The notes beneath the pieces were generated by a model, which saw nothing but the letters and a program-made list of their open reading frames with translations, had not been told where the DNA came from and did not search any database. Below are positions 50,351-57,742 of a stretch of DNA of 57,742 nucleotides, in pieces. Position 1 is the stretch's first letter; every line of letters begins with the position of its first letter. The stretch is from contig PXTT01000051.1 in NCBI GenBank assembly GCA_003022535.1, positions 1 to 57,742 of the forward strand, read 5' to 3'. This stretch comes from Bacteroidetes bacterium QS_9_68_14 (GTDB taxonomy: Bacteria > Bacteroidota > Rhodothermia > Rhodothermales > Salinibacteraceae). A program made the position numbers and the translations under genes.

Positions 50351-51319
50351 GTGAGCGACTCCGAACCCCGGACTCCGAGCACGCAACTCGCAAAAGCCGC
50401 GCTCATCGGCAACGGGCCGCATGCAGAAATGCGCGCGAGGGCCGTCCGCGCTGCCGACGGGGCCACGCTGGCCGAGCACCTGCCCGAGGCGACCGCCGCG
50501 GGCGTGATTCAGCGGCGGGAGACGGCCCTTGACGTGGCGCTGCTGTGCGGCACGCCCGGGCGGCGGGCGGAGCGCGCCGAGGCGGCGTTGCGGCAGGGAC
50601 GGCACCTCTTTCTGGAGTGGCCCCCGGCGGCCTCGGTCGGGGAGGCCGAGCGGCTGGCCGCCCACGCCGAGGAAGCCGGCGCGGAGGTGGGCGTGAGCCG
50701 CCCGCTGCGCTTCCACCCGCTCTTCGCCGCATTGCCGCGCGGGGCGCACGTCGGCACGGTGTCTGTCCAGCAAGACGTTGAGCGAGCAGGCGACGGGCGC
50801 AACGCCGTCTCGCCATTCCGGGCACGCCTCGCCGACGCGCTGGACCTGAGCGTCGCGCTGGCGGGCGCGGCCGGCGACGAAGGCCCCGCCGCCGGTCGCC
50901 GCGCGGGGCGGAGCGTCACGTATCTCGACGCGCAGGCCGTCCGCGCTGCCGATGGGGCCCGCTTCGAGGCGCTCCTGGCGGGGCTGCGCTTCGCCAGCGG
51001 CACCTACGCGCAGGTCGCCGTGCGGCGTGGCCTCACGGGCGCTCCACGGCGACGCCTCCGGGCCGCCGGCCACGGCGGCTTCCAGCTCGGCGCCGCCCTC
51101 GACGCGCCGGGCGTGCGCGTCCGGAGCGGCGACGCCCGCGACGAGCCACGCGACCCGTCGCCCTCGTCCGGCGACGGCGCGTTTCTGGGCGCGCTCCGGC
51201 GCCGCGAGACGCGCGCCTTTCTCGGGGCGCTTCAGGCCGGCCGCCCCGCGCCGGTCTCGCTCCTCGACGCCGTGGCCGTGATGCGCCTCACCGAACGCCT
51301 GCTGCGGCAGGTGCGTTGA
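50351..51319 (+). CDS. Gfo/Idh/MocA-like oxidoreductase, weakly conserved
   Basis: GTG start; VIQRRETALDVALLCGTPGRRAERAEAALRQGRHLFLEWPPAASVGEAERLAAHAEEAGAEVGVSRPLRFHP resembles the Rossmann and linker text of the family; the N-terminal dinucleotide motif is degenerate. Confidence 0.6.
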   Translation: MSDSEPRTPSTQLAKAALIGNGPHAEMRARAVRAADGATLAEHLPEATAAGVIQRRETALDVALLCGTPGRRAERAEAALRQGRHLFLEWPPAASVGEAERLAAHAEEAGAEVGVSRPLRFHPLFAALPRGAHVGTVSVQQDVERAGDGRNAVSPFRARLADALDLSVALAGAAGDEGPAAGRRAGRSVTYLDAQAVRAADGARFEALLAGLRFASGTYAQVAVRRGLTGAPRRRLRAAGHGGFQLGAALDAPGVRVRSGDARDEPRDPSPSSGDGAFLGALRRRETRAFLGALQAGRPAPVSLLDAVAVMRLTERLLRQVR

Positions 51320-51413
51320 CCTTGAAGATGCGAAAAAAGAAGGTAAGAAGGGAGGCCTCCGACCGCCCCCCACTCTCCACCTCCTTTTCCCCTCCTCTTC
51401 GCGGCGCAGTCTC

Positions 51414-52397
51414 ATGCCGTTCCTTTTCACAATCGCTTTGGCGATTGCGTTTCTGGGCGTCTCGACGGTCGCCTCGGCCATCAAAGTCGTCAACGAATAC
51501 GAGCGCGGCGTCAAGTTCACGTTCGGGAAGTTCACCGAAGTGATGCCGCCCGGGCTGGGCGTGGTCGTGCCCTTCGTGCAGACGTGGGAGCGCGTGGACA
51601 TGCGCGTCAAGGCCGTCGACGTGCCGCAGCAGGAGTCCATCACGCGCGACAACGTGACTGTCAGCATCAACGCGGTGATCTACTACAAGGTGCGCAACGC
51701 CGAGCGGGCCATCATCGAGGTGGAGCGCTACCAATACGCCGTGCGGCAGCTCGCGCAGACGACCATGCGCAACGTCGTCGGCGAAGTGGACCTCGACGCC
51801 CTGCTGGGGGAGCGCGAGAAAATTTCCCAGCAGATCCGACAGATCATCGACGCGGCGACCGACCCGTGGGGCATCGAGGTGCAGAGCGTGGAGCTGAAAG
51901 ACATCATCCTGGCCGACGACATGCAGCGCGTGATCGCCCGCCAGGCGGAGGCCGAGCGCGAGCGCCGCGCTGTGACGATCCAGGCGGAGGGGGAGCTGGA
52001 GGCAGCCGAGAACTTGGCCGAGGCGGCCCGCCGCATGAGCGGTGTCGATGGCGCGCTGCACCTGCGCACGCTCCAGACCTTGCGCGGCATTAGCAGCGAC
52101 GACACGAACCTCGTGGCCCTGCCCATCCCGATGGAGGCGCTGCGCACGCTCGAAAGGCTCGGCGAGGACCTCGGCGAGCGCCTCGAAGCGTCCGACGACA
52201 GCGACGGCGGCGGCCACGCGACCGAAGACGAAGAAGACGAAGGGACGGCCGGCGACCCGGGCACGCTCGAAGAGGGCAACGCGGACGGCGCGTGGCCGGA
52301 CCGCTCGCCCGGTGACGCGCCGGAGTTCGCCCCGTCCCGGCGCGAGGAGCCGTCGGAGCGCGACGCTTCCGAGCGCAGTTCATCCTCCGCGTCGTGA
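51414..52397 (+). CDS. SPFH/Band 7 (slipin-like) membrane protein with acidic C-terminal tail
   Basis: KVVNEYERGVKFTFGKFTEVMPPGLGVVVPFVQTWERVDMRVKAVDVPQQESITRDNVTVSINAVIYYKVRNAERAIIEVERYQYAVRQLAQTTMRNVVGEVDLDALLGEREKIS. Confidence 0.94.
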   Translation: MPFLFTIALAIAFLGVSTVASAIKVVNEYERGVKFTFGKFTEVMPPGLGVVVPFVQTWERVDMRVKAVDVPQQESITRDNVTVSINAVIYYKVRNAERAIIEVERYQYAVRQLAQTTMRNVVGEVDLDALLGEREKISQQIRQIIDAATDPWGIEVQSVELKDIILADDMQRVIARQAEAERERRAVTIQAEGELEAAENLAEAARRMSGVDGALHLRTLQTLRGISSDDTNLVALPIPMEALRTLERLGEDLGERLEASDDSDGGGHATEDEEDEGTAGDPGTLEEGNADGAWPDRSPGDAPEFAPSRREEPSERDASERSSSSAS

Positions 52398-52400
52398 GCG

Positions 52401-52772
52401 TCACTCGCCGGACGCTGAATCGTTGCCGTCGGCCTCGGAATTGAGTTGGCGCAGAAGCGCTTCGGCAGCACGCTTGGGTTTGGGAAGTCTATTTTCCACT
52501 ACGTTCCATGCCTTGTCGTAGTCGAAGCTCAGGTAGCCGTGCACCGCGATGTTTCTAAATCCGGCGATATCGTCTCAGTCGACCTCGGGACGACGAGCTT
52601 TCACCGAATCGGAGAGACGTTGTGTGGATTCGGCCATCGTCCGCAAATTGCGCACCGTAGCGTCTTGCGTCTTCTCGTCTTCAAGAAAGACATGCTTGCC
52701 CTCGGCGGTGTACTGCTCCACACGCTCGATGCTGTCCAGAATGTGCGTCAGGTAAAGCCGGTCGTCTTTCGC
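52401..52772 (-). pseudogene. HEPN-domain (HepT/DUF86-like) protein with in-frame TGA and no clear start codon
   Basis: AKDDRLYLTHILDSIERVEQYTAEGK...RRPEVD-TGA-DDIAGFRNIAVHGYLSFDYDKAWNVVENRLPKPKRAAEALLRQLNSE; RNIAVH matches the Rx4-6H motif. Confidence 0.75.
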
Positions 52773-53061
52773 AGCGGCTGCGCTTCTTCGAGGACTCGTT
52801 GGCGAATATATTCGTGAATGCCCTGCGCGGTGGCCACGTCCACTTGGCGGTCGAGTAGGTCTTGGAGATCCATCAGCAGCCCCCCCCCAAGTCGAACAGG
52901 TCTCGGTCGGCGTCCAAGTCCACCAAAAAATCCACGTCGCTCCCCGGCCCCAGCTCTCCGCACGCGGCGGAGCCGAAGACGCGCACGTTGCGCGCTCCGT
53001 GCTTCTCGGCAAGGCGCAGGATCTCCTCGCGGCGCTCGGCGATGACCGGGTCGAGCGGCAT
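52748..53061 (-). pseudogene. MNT-type minimal nucleotidyltransferase, frameshifted in a G9/C9 tract
   Basis: MPLDPVIAERREEILRLAEKHGARNVRVFGSAACGELGPGSDVDFLVDLDADRDLFDLGG / (G)LLMDLQDLLDRQVDVATAQGIHEYIRQRVLEEAQPL; frames switch at C9 52880-52888. Confidence 0.8.
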
Positions 53062-53139
53062 GGTCGCTCGAGGGGACGATGCAGGAGGAAAGACGAGCAG
53101 GCGCGTTGTCCCGTTTTTTCACCCAACGCCCTCCTGTGC
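53057..53139 (-). repeat. Inverted repeat copy A, immediately 5' of and including the MNT start codon
   Basis: ~83 bp, about 88% identical to the reverse complement of 53313-53394; ends ...CGAGCGACCATGCC. Confidence 0.85.
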
Positions 53140-53208
53140 CGGGCGTTCACGTTCTCTGGAAACGCCTTTTTCAGCCCCGCCACTCCCGAACGCCGCCCCT
53201 CCGTTCGA

Positions 53209-53333
53209 TGCCCGCCGCCTCCGACGTACGCACCGACCCGCAAGGCCACGTGGCCGACGCGCTGGCGCGCCAGCCGTTCGAGGAAGTGCTGCGCCGAATC
53301 GGCCGCGTGGCCGCGCAGGAAGGCGTTGGGTGA
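53209..53333 (+). pseudogene. N-terminal fragment of CCA-adding enzyme, interrupted
   Basis: MPAASDVRTDPQGHVADALARQPFEEVLRRIGRVAAQEGVG-stop resembles the residues that normally precede the GG-VRD core of HD-type tRNA nucleotidyltransferases. Confidence 0.55.
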
Positions 53334-53394
53334 AAAAATGAGGCAACGCGCCTGCTTGTCTTTTCTCCTACATCGTCCCCCGAGCGCCCATGCC
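53313..53394 (+). repeat. Inverted repeat copy B, immediately 5' of and including ATG 53390
   Basis: GCGCAGGAAGGCGTTGGGTGAAAAAATGAGGCAACGCGCCTGCTTGTCTTTTCTCCTACATCGTCCCCCGAGCGCCCATGCC; partner of 53057-53139. Confidence 0.85.
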
Positions 53395-54820
53395 CACCAC
53401 CGCGCACGTCTACGAAAACTTCGGCACGGCCGCCGTGCGCGTCCCGTCCCCGGTCGAGGGCGACGACGCACCGATGGTTCTCGAGTTCGTGGCCGCGCGG
53501 AAAGAGAGCTACCGCTCCGACAGCCGCAAGCCCGACGTCGAGGCGGCCACGCTGGCGGAGGACCTGCGCCGCCGCGATTTCACCGTCAACGCCCTCGCCG
53601 CCGCCCTCGCGCCCGACCGCTTCGGCGCGCTTATCGACCCATTCGACGGCCACGCCGACCTGGAGCGCCAGCTGCTGCGCACGCCGCTGGACCCCGCAGA
53701 CACCTTCGCGGACGACCCGCTGCGCATGGTCCGTGCCGCCCGCTTCGCCGCGCAGCTCGGCTTCGACGTGGCCGCAGAGGCGCGCGCGGCGATGAAGGAA
53801 AACGCCGAGCGCGTCGAGATCCTCTCGCCGGAGCGCATCGCCGAGGAGCTCCAGAAAATCATCGCGGCAGAGGTTCCATCCATCGGGTTCCACGTTCTCG
53901 AAAACGCAGGACTCCTGGAGCGCTTTCTGCCGGAGCTCTCGGCGCTGACGGGGACCGAGCGCCGCGAGGGCGAGAGCCACAAGGACAACTTCCTGCACAC
54001 CCTGCAAGTCCTCGACCAGCTCGCCGAGCGTGTGGCCGCGCGCCCCCTCGACGACGCCGAAGGTGCCACGCGCTGGCTGCGCTGGGCCGCGCTCCTGCAC
54101 GACATCGGCAAGGCGCGCACGAAGCGCTTCCAGGACGGCAACTGGACCTTTCACGGCCACGAGCACGTCGGCGCGCGCATGGTCGAGGACGTCTTTCGCC
54201 GCCTGCGCCTGCCGCTGGACCAGCGCCTGGACTACACCCGGAAGCTGGTGATGATGCACCACCGCCCCGCCGACCTCGCCGGCGACGAGGTGACGGACTC
54301 GGCCGTGCGCCGCCTGCTCTTCGACGCCGGCGAGGACCTCGGTGACCTGATGACCCTCGCCCGGGCAGACGTGACCAGCTCGAGCCCGCGCCGCCGCGCG
54401 CGTCACCAAGAGACCTACGACCGCGTGGCCGAGAAAATGCGCGCGGTGGAGGAGAAGGATCGCCTGCGCAACTTCGAGCCGCCCCTCAGCGGCGAGGAGA
54501 TCATGGAGGCGCTGGGAATCGAGGAAGGCGTGGCCGTCGGCATCGTCAAGGAGAACGTGCGCGAGGCCATCCTCGACGGCGACATCGAGAACGAGCACGC
54601 CGCGGCGCGCCGGTACATGGACGAGATCGCCGGCGAGGCGAAGCGGCGGGGCGCGCTCTTCGAGGAGATGCAGCAACGCCTGGACGGGCCGGAGCAACGC
54701 GCGCTGGGGGCGATCAAGGAAGTGCTTTTCTTCGGCAAGGTGCCCCAGGGGCGCGAGGCGGCCGTCCAGCAGCTTCTGACGGTAAAAGACGAGGCGCTGG
54801 CGGAGGAGGAAAGCGAGTGA
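53390..54820 (+). pseudogene. CCA tRNA nucleotidyltransferase (HD-domain type) lacking the N-terminal catalytic core
   Basis: AHVYENFGTAAVRV...LEFVAARKESYRSDSRKPDV...LAEDLRRRDFTVNALA...DPFDGHADL...DDPLRMVRAARFAAQLGF...WAALLHDIGKARTKRF...FHGHEHVGARMV; starts after the expected GGxVRD/DxD region. Confidence 0.85.
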
Positions 54821-54995
54821 GCCTACGTGGGTCGTGGGAAAACTTAGCGTCTTTCCATCGGTCCGCACTACGCGCCATGAACGCGCGGCCCCACGCGCGG
54901 GCTCATCGGAGCGTCGCGCGCGTCGCCATGGGCCGCTGGCTACATGCTATCTTGCTCGCGTGCGTCTTTCCTTGCATCTACCCGCCGCGCCTGTC

Positions 54996-55175
54996 ATGAG
55001 GCAGCTTATCCAGATCCTCATTGCCATCTTTCTGCCCCCGCTTTCGGTCTTTCTGCAAAAAGGACTCGGCCGGGCCTTTTTGCTCAACGTCGTGCTTTCG
55101 CTGATCGCCCTGTTGCCCGGCAGCATCCACGCGCTGTGGTTGTTGCTCGATAGCGGCTCTGGGCTGGGGCGCTGA
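54996..55175 (+). CDS. YqaE/Pmp3-family small membrane protein
   Basis: MRQLIQILIAIFLPPLSVFLQKGLGRAFLLNVVLSLIALLPGSIHALWLLL matches the two-TM Pmp3/UPF0057 pattern. Confidence 0.82.
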   Translation: MRQLIQILIAIFLPPLSVFLQKGLGRAFLLNVVLSLIALLPGSIHALWLLLDSGSGLGR

Positions 55176-55191
55176 CGGAAGGAGGGGGCGA

Positions 55192-55728
55192 CTACTGTGC
55201 CGCACTGGTCGCTTCTGCTTCGGCCCCCGTTTCCACCTCGGCCCCCGCCTTTTCGGAAGAAGCCGTTTCTTCTTCGTCCGGCGTTGCTTCGTCAGTGCCG
55301 GGCTCAGAAGCCGCCTCGGCAGCGGCAGCCGGGCGTACGTCCCACATCAGCATCGTCTCGATGTCCACGTAGTCCTGCTCGCCGTAGTCGTCCTCGAAAA
55401 TGTAGTCCCCCAGCTCGCCGCGGCGTTGCGGGCTCGTGCGCTTCCACTCCATGCCCTCGCCGTCGGTAAACTCCTCGGGGAAGGGGTTGTTGATTGAGTG
55501 CGACGGGTGGTAGTTGCGGTACGTCTTCTCTGCCTCGTAGAGCGCCGCCCGGCGCGCGCCGGGCTTCGAGGCGCTCTCCCCCTTCACGCGAAACGGGCTC
55601 ACGTTGATCGTGGCCTGCCAGAAGCCGTCGTCCTGCTGGTGATACTCCGGCCGCATGACGGCGAAGTCGTTGGGGTGCGGATAGGCGCTACGGTCGTTCT
55701 GGTCGGGCGTATTGAGCTGGTCGGGCAT
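55192..55728 (-). CDS. Hypothetical protein
   Basis: 178-aa ORF MPDQLNTPDQNDRSAYPHPNDFAVMRPEYHQQDDGFWQATINVSPF... with acidic Ala/Glu tail. Confidence 0.6.
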   Translation of the reverse strand: MPDQLNTPDQNDRSAYPHPNDFAVMRPEYHQQDDGFWQATINVSPFRVKGESASKPGARRAALYEAEKTYRNYHPSHSINNPFPEEFTDGEGMEWKRTSPQRRGELGDYIFEDDYGEQDYVDIETMLMWDVRPAAAAEAASEPGTDEATPDEEETASSEKAGAEVETGAEAEATSAAQ

Positions 55729-55940
55729 ATTGAGCAGGGAGGCGGGGGAGAAAGGGAGCGCGGAAGCTTTTCAGATCGGCGGCGCCGAACTTGCCCGAGC
55801 GGCGGGATGTTCGCGCGGGACGGGGGTCTCCACGCGGGTTTCGCGTTGCTGGGCGGTATGGAAGCCGGCCACGCAGTGCCGTGCGCCGTCGCCTCGAGGG
55901 TCGTCCCATCGGGGGTCGTCTCAGGGGTGTCGTCGCGGCC

Positions 55941-56927
55941 TCATTGCGTGGCTGCCGTCTGCGCCCGCGCTTGCGAAGCGCCGGGCGCCTGCGCCGAGTC
56001 AGCGGGGGGCACCCACTCGGCCACGAGCCGGCGGGGGTTGTTGATCCAGTCGCGGGCGGCGCTCATCTTGTCGGTCACGTCACTGTTGGGCTGGAAGGGC
56101 TGCATCAAGCTGTTGAGCGCCTCGTCCTCATTCACGCGCACGTTGTCGAAGAACTGCACGACACGCTCGGAGTGGCGGTCATCGAAGGTCGTGTCGGCGA
56201 CCATGACGATGTTTTCCGGCTCTCCAAAGACCGGCGACTGGCCCGTCTGCGCGCCTTCGAGGTAGCGCAGGTCAAAGCGCGCCCACTTCCAGTGCGGCTT
56301 CCAGCCGGTTACTACGACGGGCTGGTCTGCCTGCGTGGCCGAGCGCAGGGCCGACCACGCCGCCGGACCGCTGGAGGCGAGCACGTCGAAGCCGCCGATG
56401 TTACCGTTTTCCAACACCTCGCGCGCCTGTTGGTTGATCTCCGCCCCGCTCTCGATGCCGTGAATCTCGCCGTCAAGCTCGTTGCGGTACGTCGGCAGGT
56501 CCGTCACGCTCTCGAGCTTCGAGGAGGCTGGCACTACCAGCCCCACCGACGTGCTGTCATACCACTGCCCCACTTTCGTGAGCGCTCCCTCGTACTTTTG
56601 CCAGCCGCTCTGGTGGGTCGTCGGCAGCCACACCTCCGTAAACACGTCCGCGTCCCCGGAGGCTACTGACGAAAAGGCCAGCCCCGCGCCGGTCACCTCG
56701 GTGCGCTCTACCTCCATCCCCAGGCTGTCGGTGAGGAGCGCGTCCATCACGTGCGCCATGGCCACGCCCTCCACCCAGTTGACGTAGACCAGGTGGATGT
56801 TCTTTTCGTTGCCCTGCGCAGCGCCGGAGTCCGAGCTGCCGCAGCCGGTGGTAAGCACACCGCCCGCCAACAGAAGCGCTGCGGCGAAGGCGGCGAAAAC
56901 GTTTCGCGTCGGGGGGGGGATGCACAT
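55941..56927 (-). CDS. Glycine betaine/proline ABC transporter substrate-binding lipoprotein (OpuAC/ProX-like)
   Basis: Lipobox GGVLTTGCGSS; IHLVYVNWVEGVAMAHVMDALLTDSLGMEVERTEV, DVFTEVWLPTTHQSGW, YRNELDGEIHGIESGAEI, WKPHWKWARFDLRYLE. Confidence 0.92.
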   Translation of the reverse strand: MCIPPPTRNVFAAFAAALLLAGGVLTTGCGSSDSGAAQGNEKNIHLVYVNWVEGVAMAHVMDALLTDSLGMEVERTEVTGAGLAFSSVASGDADVFTEVWLPTTHQSGWQKYEGALTKVGQWYDSTSVGLVVPASSKLESVTDLPTYRNELDGEIHGIESGAEINQQAREVLENGNIGGFDVLASSGPAAWSALRSATQADQPVVVTGWKPHWKWARFDLRYLEGAQTGQSPVFGEPENIVMVADTTFDDRHSERVVQFFDNVRVNEDEALNSLMQPFQPNSDVTDKMSAARDWINNPRRLVAEWVPPADSAQAPGASQARAQTAATQ

Positions 56928-57131
56928 AGAAGCGTGGAGGTTTGGGAAAACTTGTCCGCTCGCTTTGCTCGCCGGATCCGGGTCTGGATCGCCGGCGACA
57001 TGGAGTTCACCATCTGCTATTCGCAATCCATCATTTGCGTTCTCACCAAAATTGGAAGCACTGACCTGAGCGGCAGGCCGCCTCGCGCAGCAGCCCGTTC
57101 GTTCGAAGGCGATGCGCGCTACGCCGTGCTG

Positions 57132-57742
57132 CTACGCCGTGCCGCTACGGACTTCCCCGGCGGCGGCCTTCGCGCCGATGGCCTGCGTGACGCGGTCGAG
57201 AAAAATGGCCAGGATGACAATAGCCAGCCCCCCGTTAAAGCCGGTGGCGATGTCGAGTTGCGTGATGCCGGTCATCACCGGCTGGCCCAGGCCGCTCGCG
57301 CCAATCAGCGCGGCGATGACGACCATCGAGAGCGAGAGCATAATGGTCTGGTTGACCCCGGCCATGATGGTGGGCAAGGCGATGGGCAGTTCCACTTTCA
57401 TCAGCATCTGCGGCGTCGTGGCGCCGAAGGAGCGCGCCGCCTCGACGACCTCAGTGTCGACTTGGCGAATGCCGAGGTTCGTGAGCCGCACCACCGGCGG
57501 GGTGGCGAAGATGAACGTGGCGATGACGCCGGGCACCTCCCCCAGCCCGAAGAGCAGCACCGCCGGAATGAGGTAGACGAACGCCGGCATCGTCTGCATG
57601 AAGTCCAGCACGGGCCGCAGCACCTGATTGACGATCCGGCTCTTCGAGGCCCAGATGCCCAGCGGCACCCCCACCAGCAGCGACAGCAGCGTCGCCACGA
57701 GGATCAGCGCCAGCGTCTGCATCAAGAGCGTCCAGAAGTTCG
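57132..57742 (-). CDS. Glycine betaine/proline ABC transporter permease (OpuAB/ProW-like), truncated by window end
   Basis: LILVATLLSLLVGVPLGIWASKSRIVNQVLRPVLDFMQTMPAFVYLIPAVLLFGLGEVPGVIATFIFATPPVVRLTNLGIRQV. Confidence 0.93.
   Translation of the reverse strand, partial: NFWTLLMQTLALILVATLLSLLVGVPLGIWASKSRIVNQVLRPVLDFMQTMPAFVYLIPAVLLFGLGEVPGVIATFIFATPPVVRLTNLGIRQVDTEVVEAARSFGATTPQMLMKVELPIALPTIMAGVNQTIMLSLSMVVIAALIGASGLGQPVMTGITQLDIATGFNGGLAIVILAIFLDRVTQAIGAKAAAGEVRSGTA

Noticed and set aside
48400-50466. 688-aa minus-strand ORF opposite ggt
   Set aside because: Antisense frame of a clear gamma-glutamyltransferase gene; composition typical of GC-driven spurious ORFs.
53139-53180. Imperfect palindrome GGCGTTCACGTTCTCTGGAAACGCC as an operator
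   Set aside because: Only 6-bp arms with a long loop; not distinguishable from chance.

Overview
High-GC bacterial chromosomal window. By gene content it is probably a Bacteroidota/Rhodothermota relative (Salinibacter-like); that placement is inference. Most of it is dense housekeeping sequence: a division cluster (mraZ-rsmH-ftsL-ftsI, truncated at the left edge); a divergent lexA-like gene; ArsA-type ATPase; HMG-CoA reductase; a co-oriented envelope cluster (yihY-tamA-like-tamB-mlaE-mlaF-mlaD-AI-2E exporter); clpX; pgeF; rpsF-rpsR-rplI; prfA; glmS; lptC-ostA-lptB; a STAS/SpoIIE pair; menA-menC-menE; ispH; M20 dipeptidase; ggt; an SPFH protein; a broken CCA-adding enzyme; and an osmolyte ABC transporter running off the right edge. 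Main points for follow-up: (1) an 8-mer, GGCAACGC(S), that looks strongly over-represented and sits mostly in intergenic DNA and unconserved protein tails; (2) a LexA homologue lacking the usual Ala-Gly cleavage site and the Ser/Lys dyad, preceded by two GGTGAA-N6-TTCACC operators 32 bp apart; (3) a scrambled locus at 52.4-53.4 kb with a decayed HEPN/MNT pair (C9 tract frameshift, in-frame TGA) and an ~83-bp diverged inverted repeat next to a tRNA nucleotidyltransferase gene that has lost its catalytic core; (4) a 196-bp MITE-like element with 16-bp TIRs and TCA target duplications; (5) tamB split by a 1-nt shift in a G run; (6) HMG-CoA reductase and IspH in the same window. All counts and alignments were made by eye without computation.
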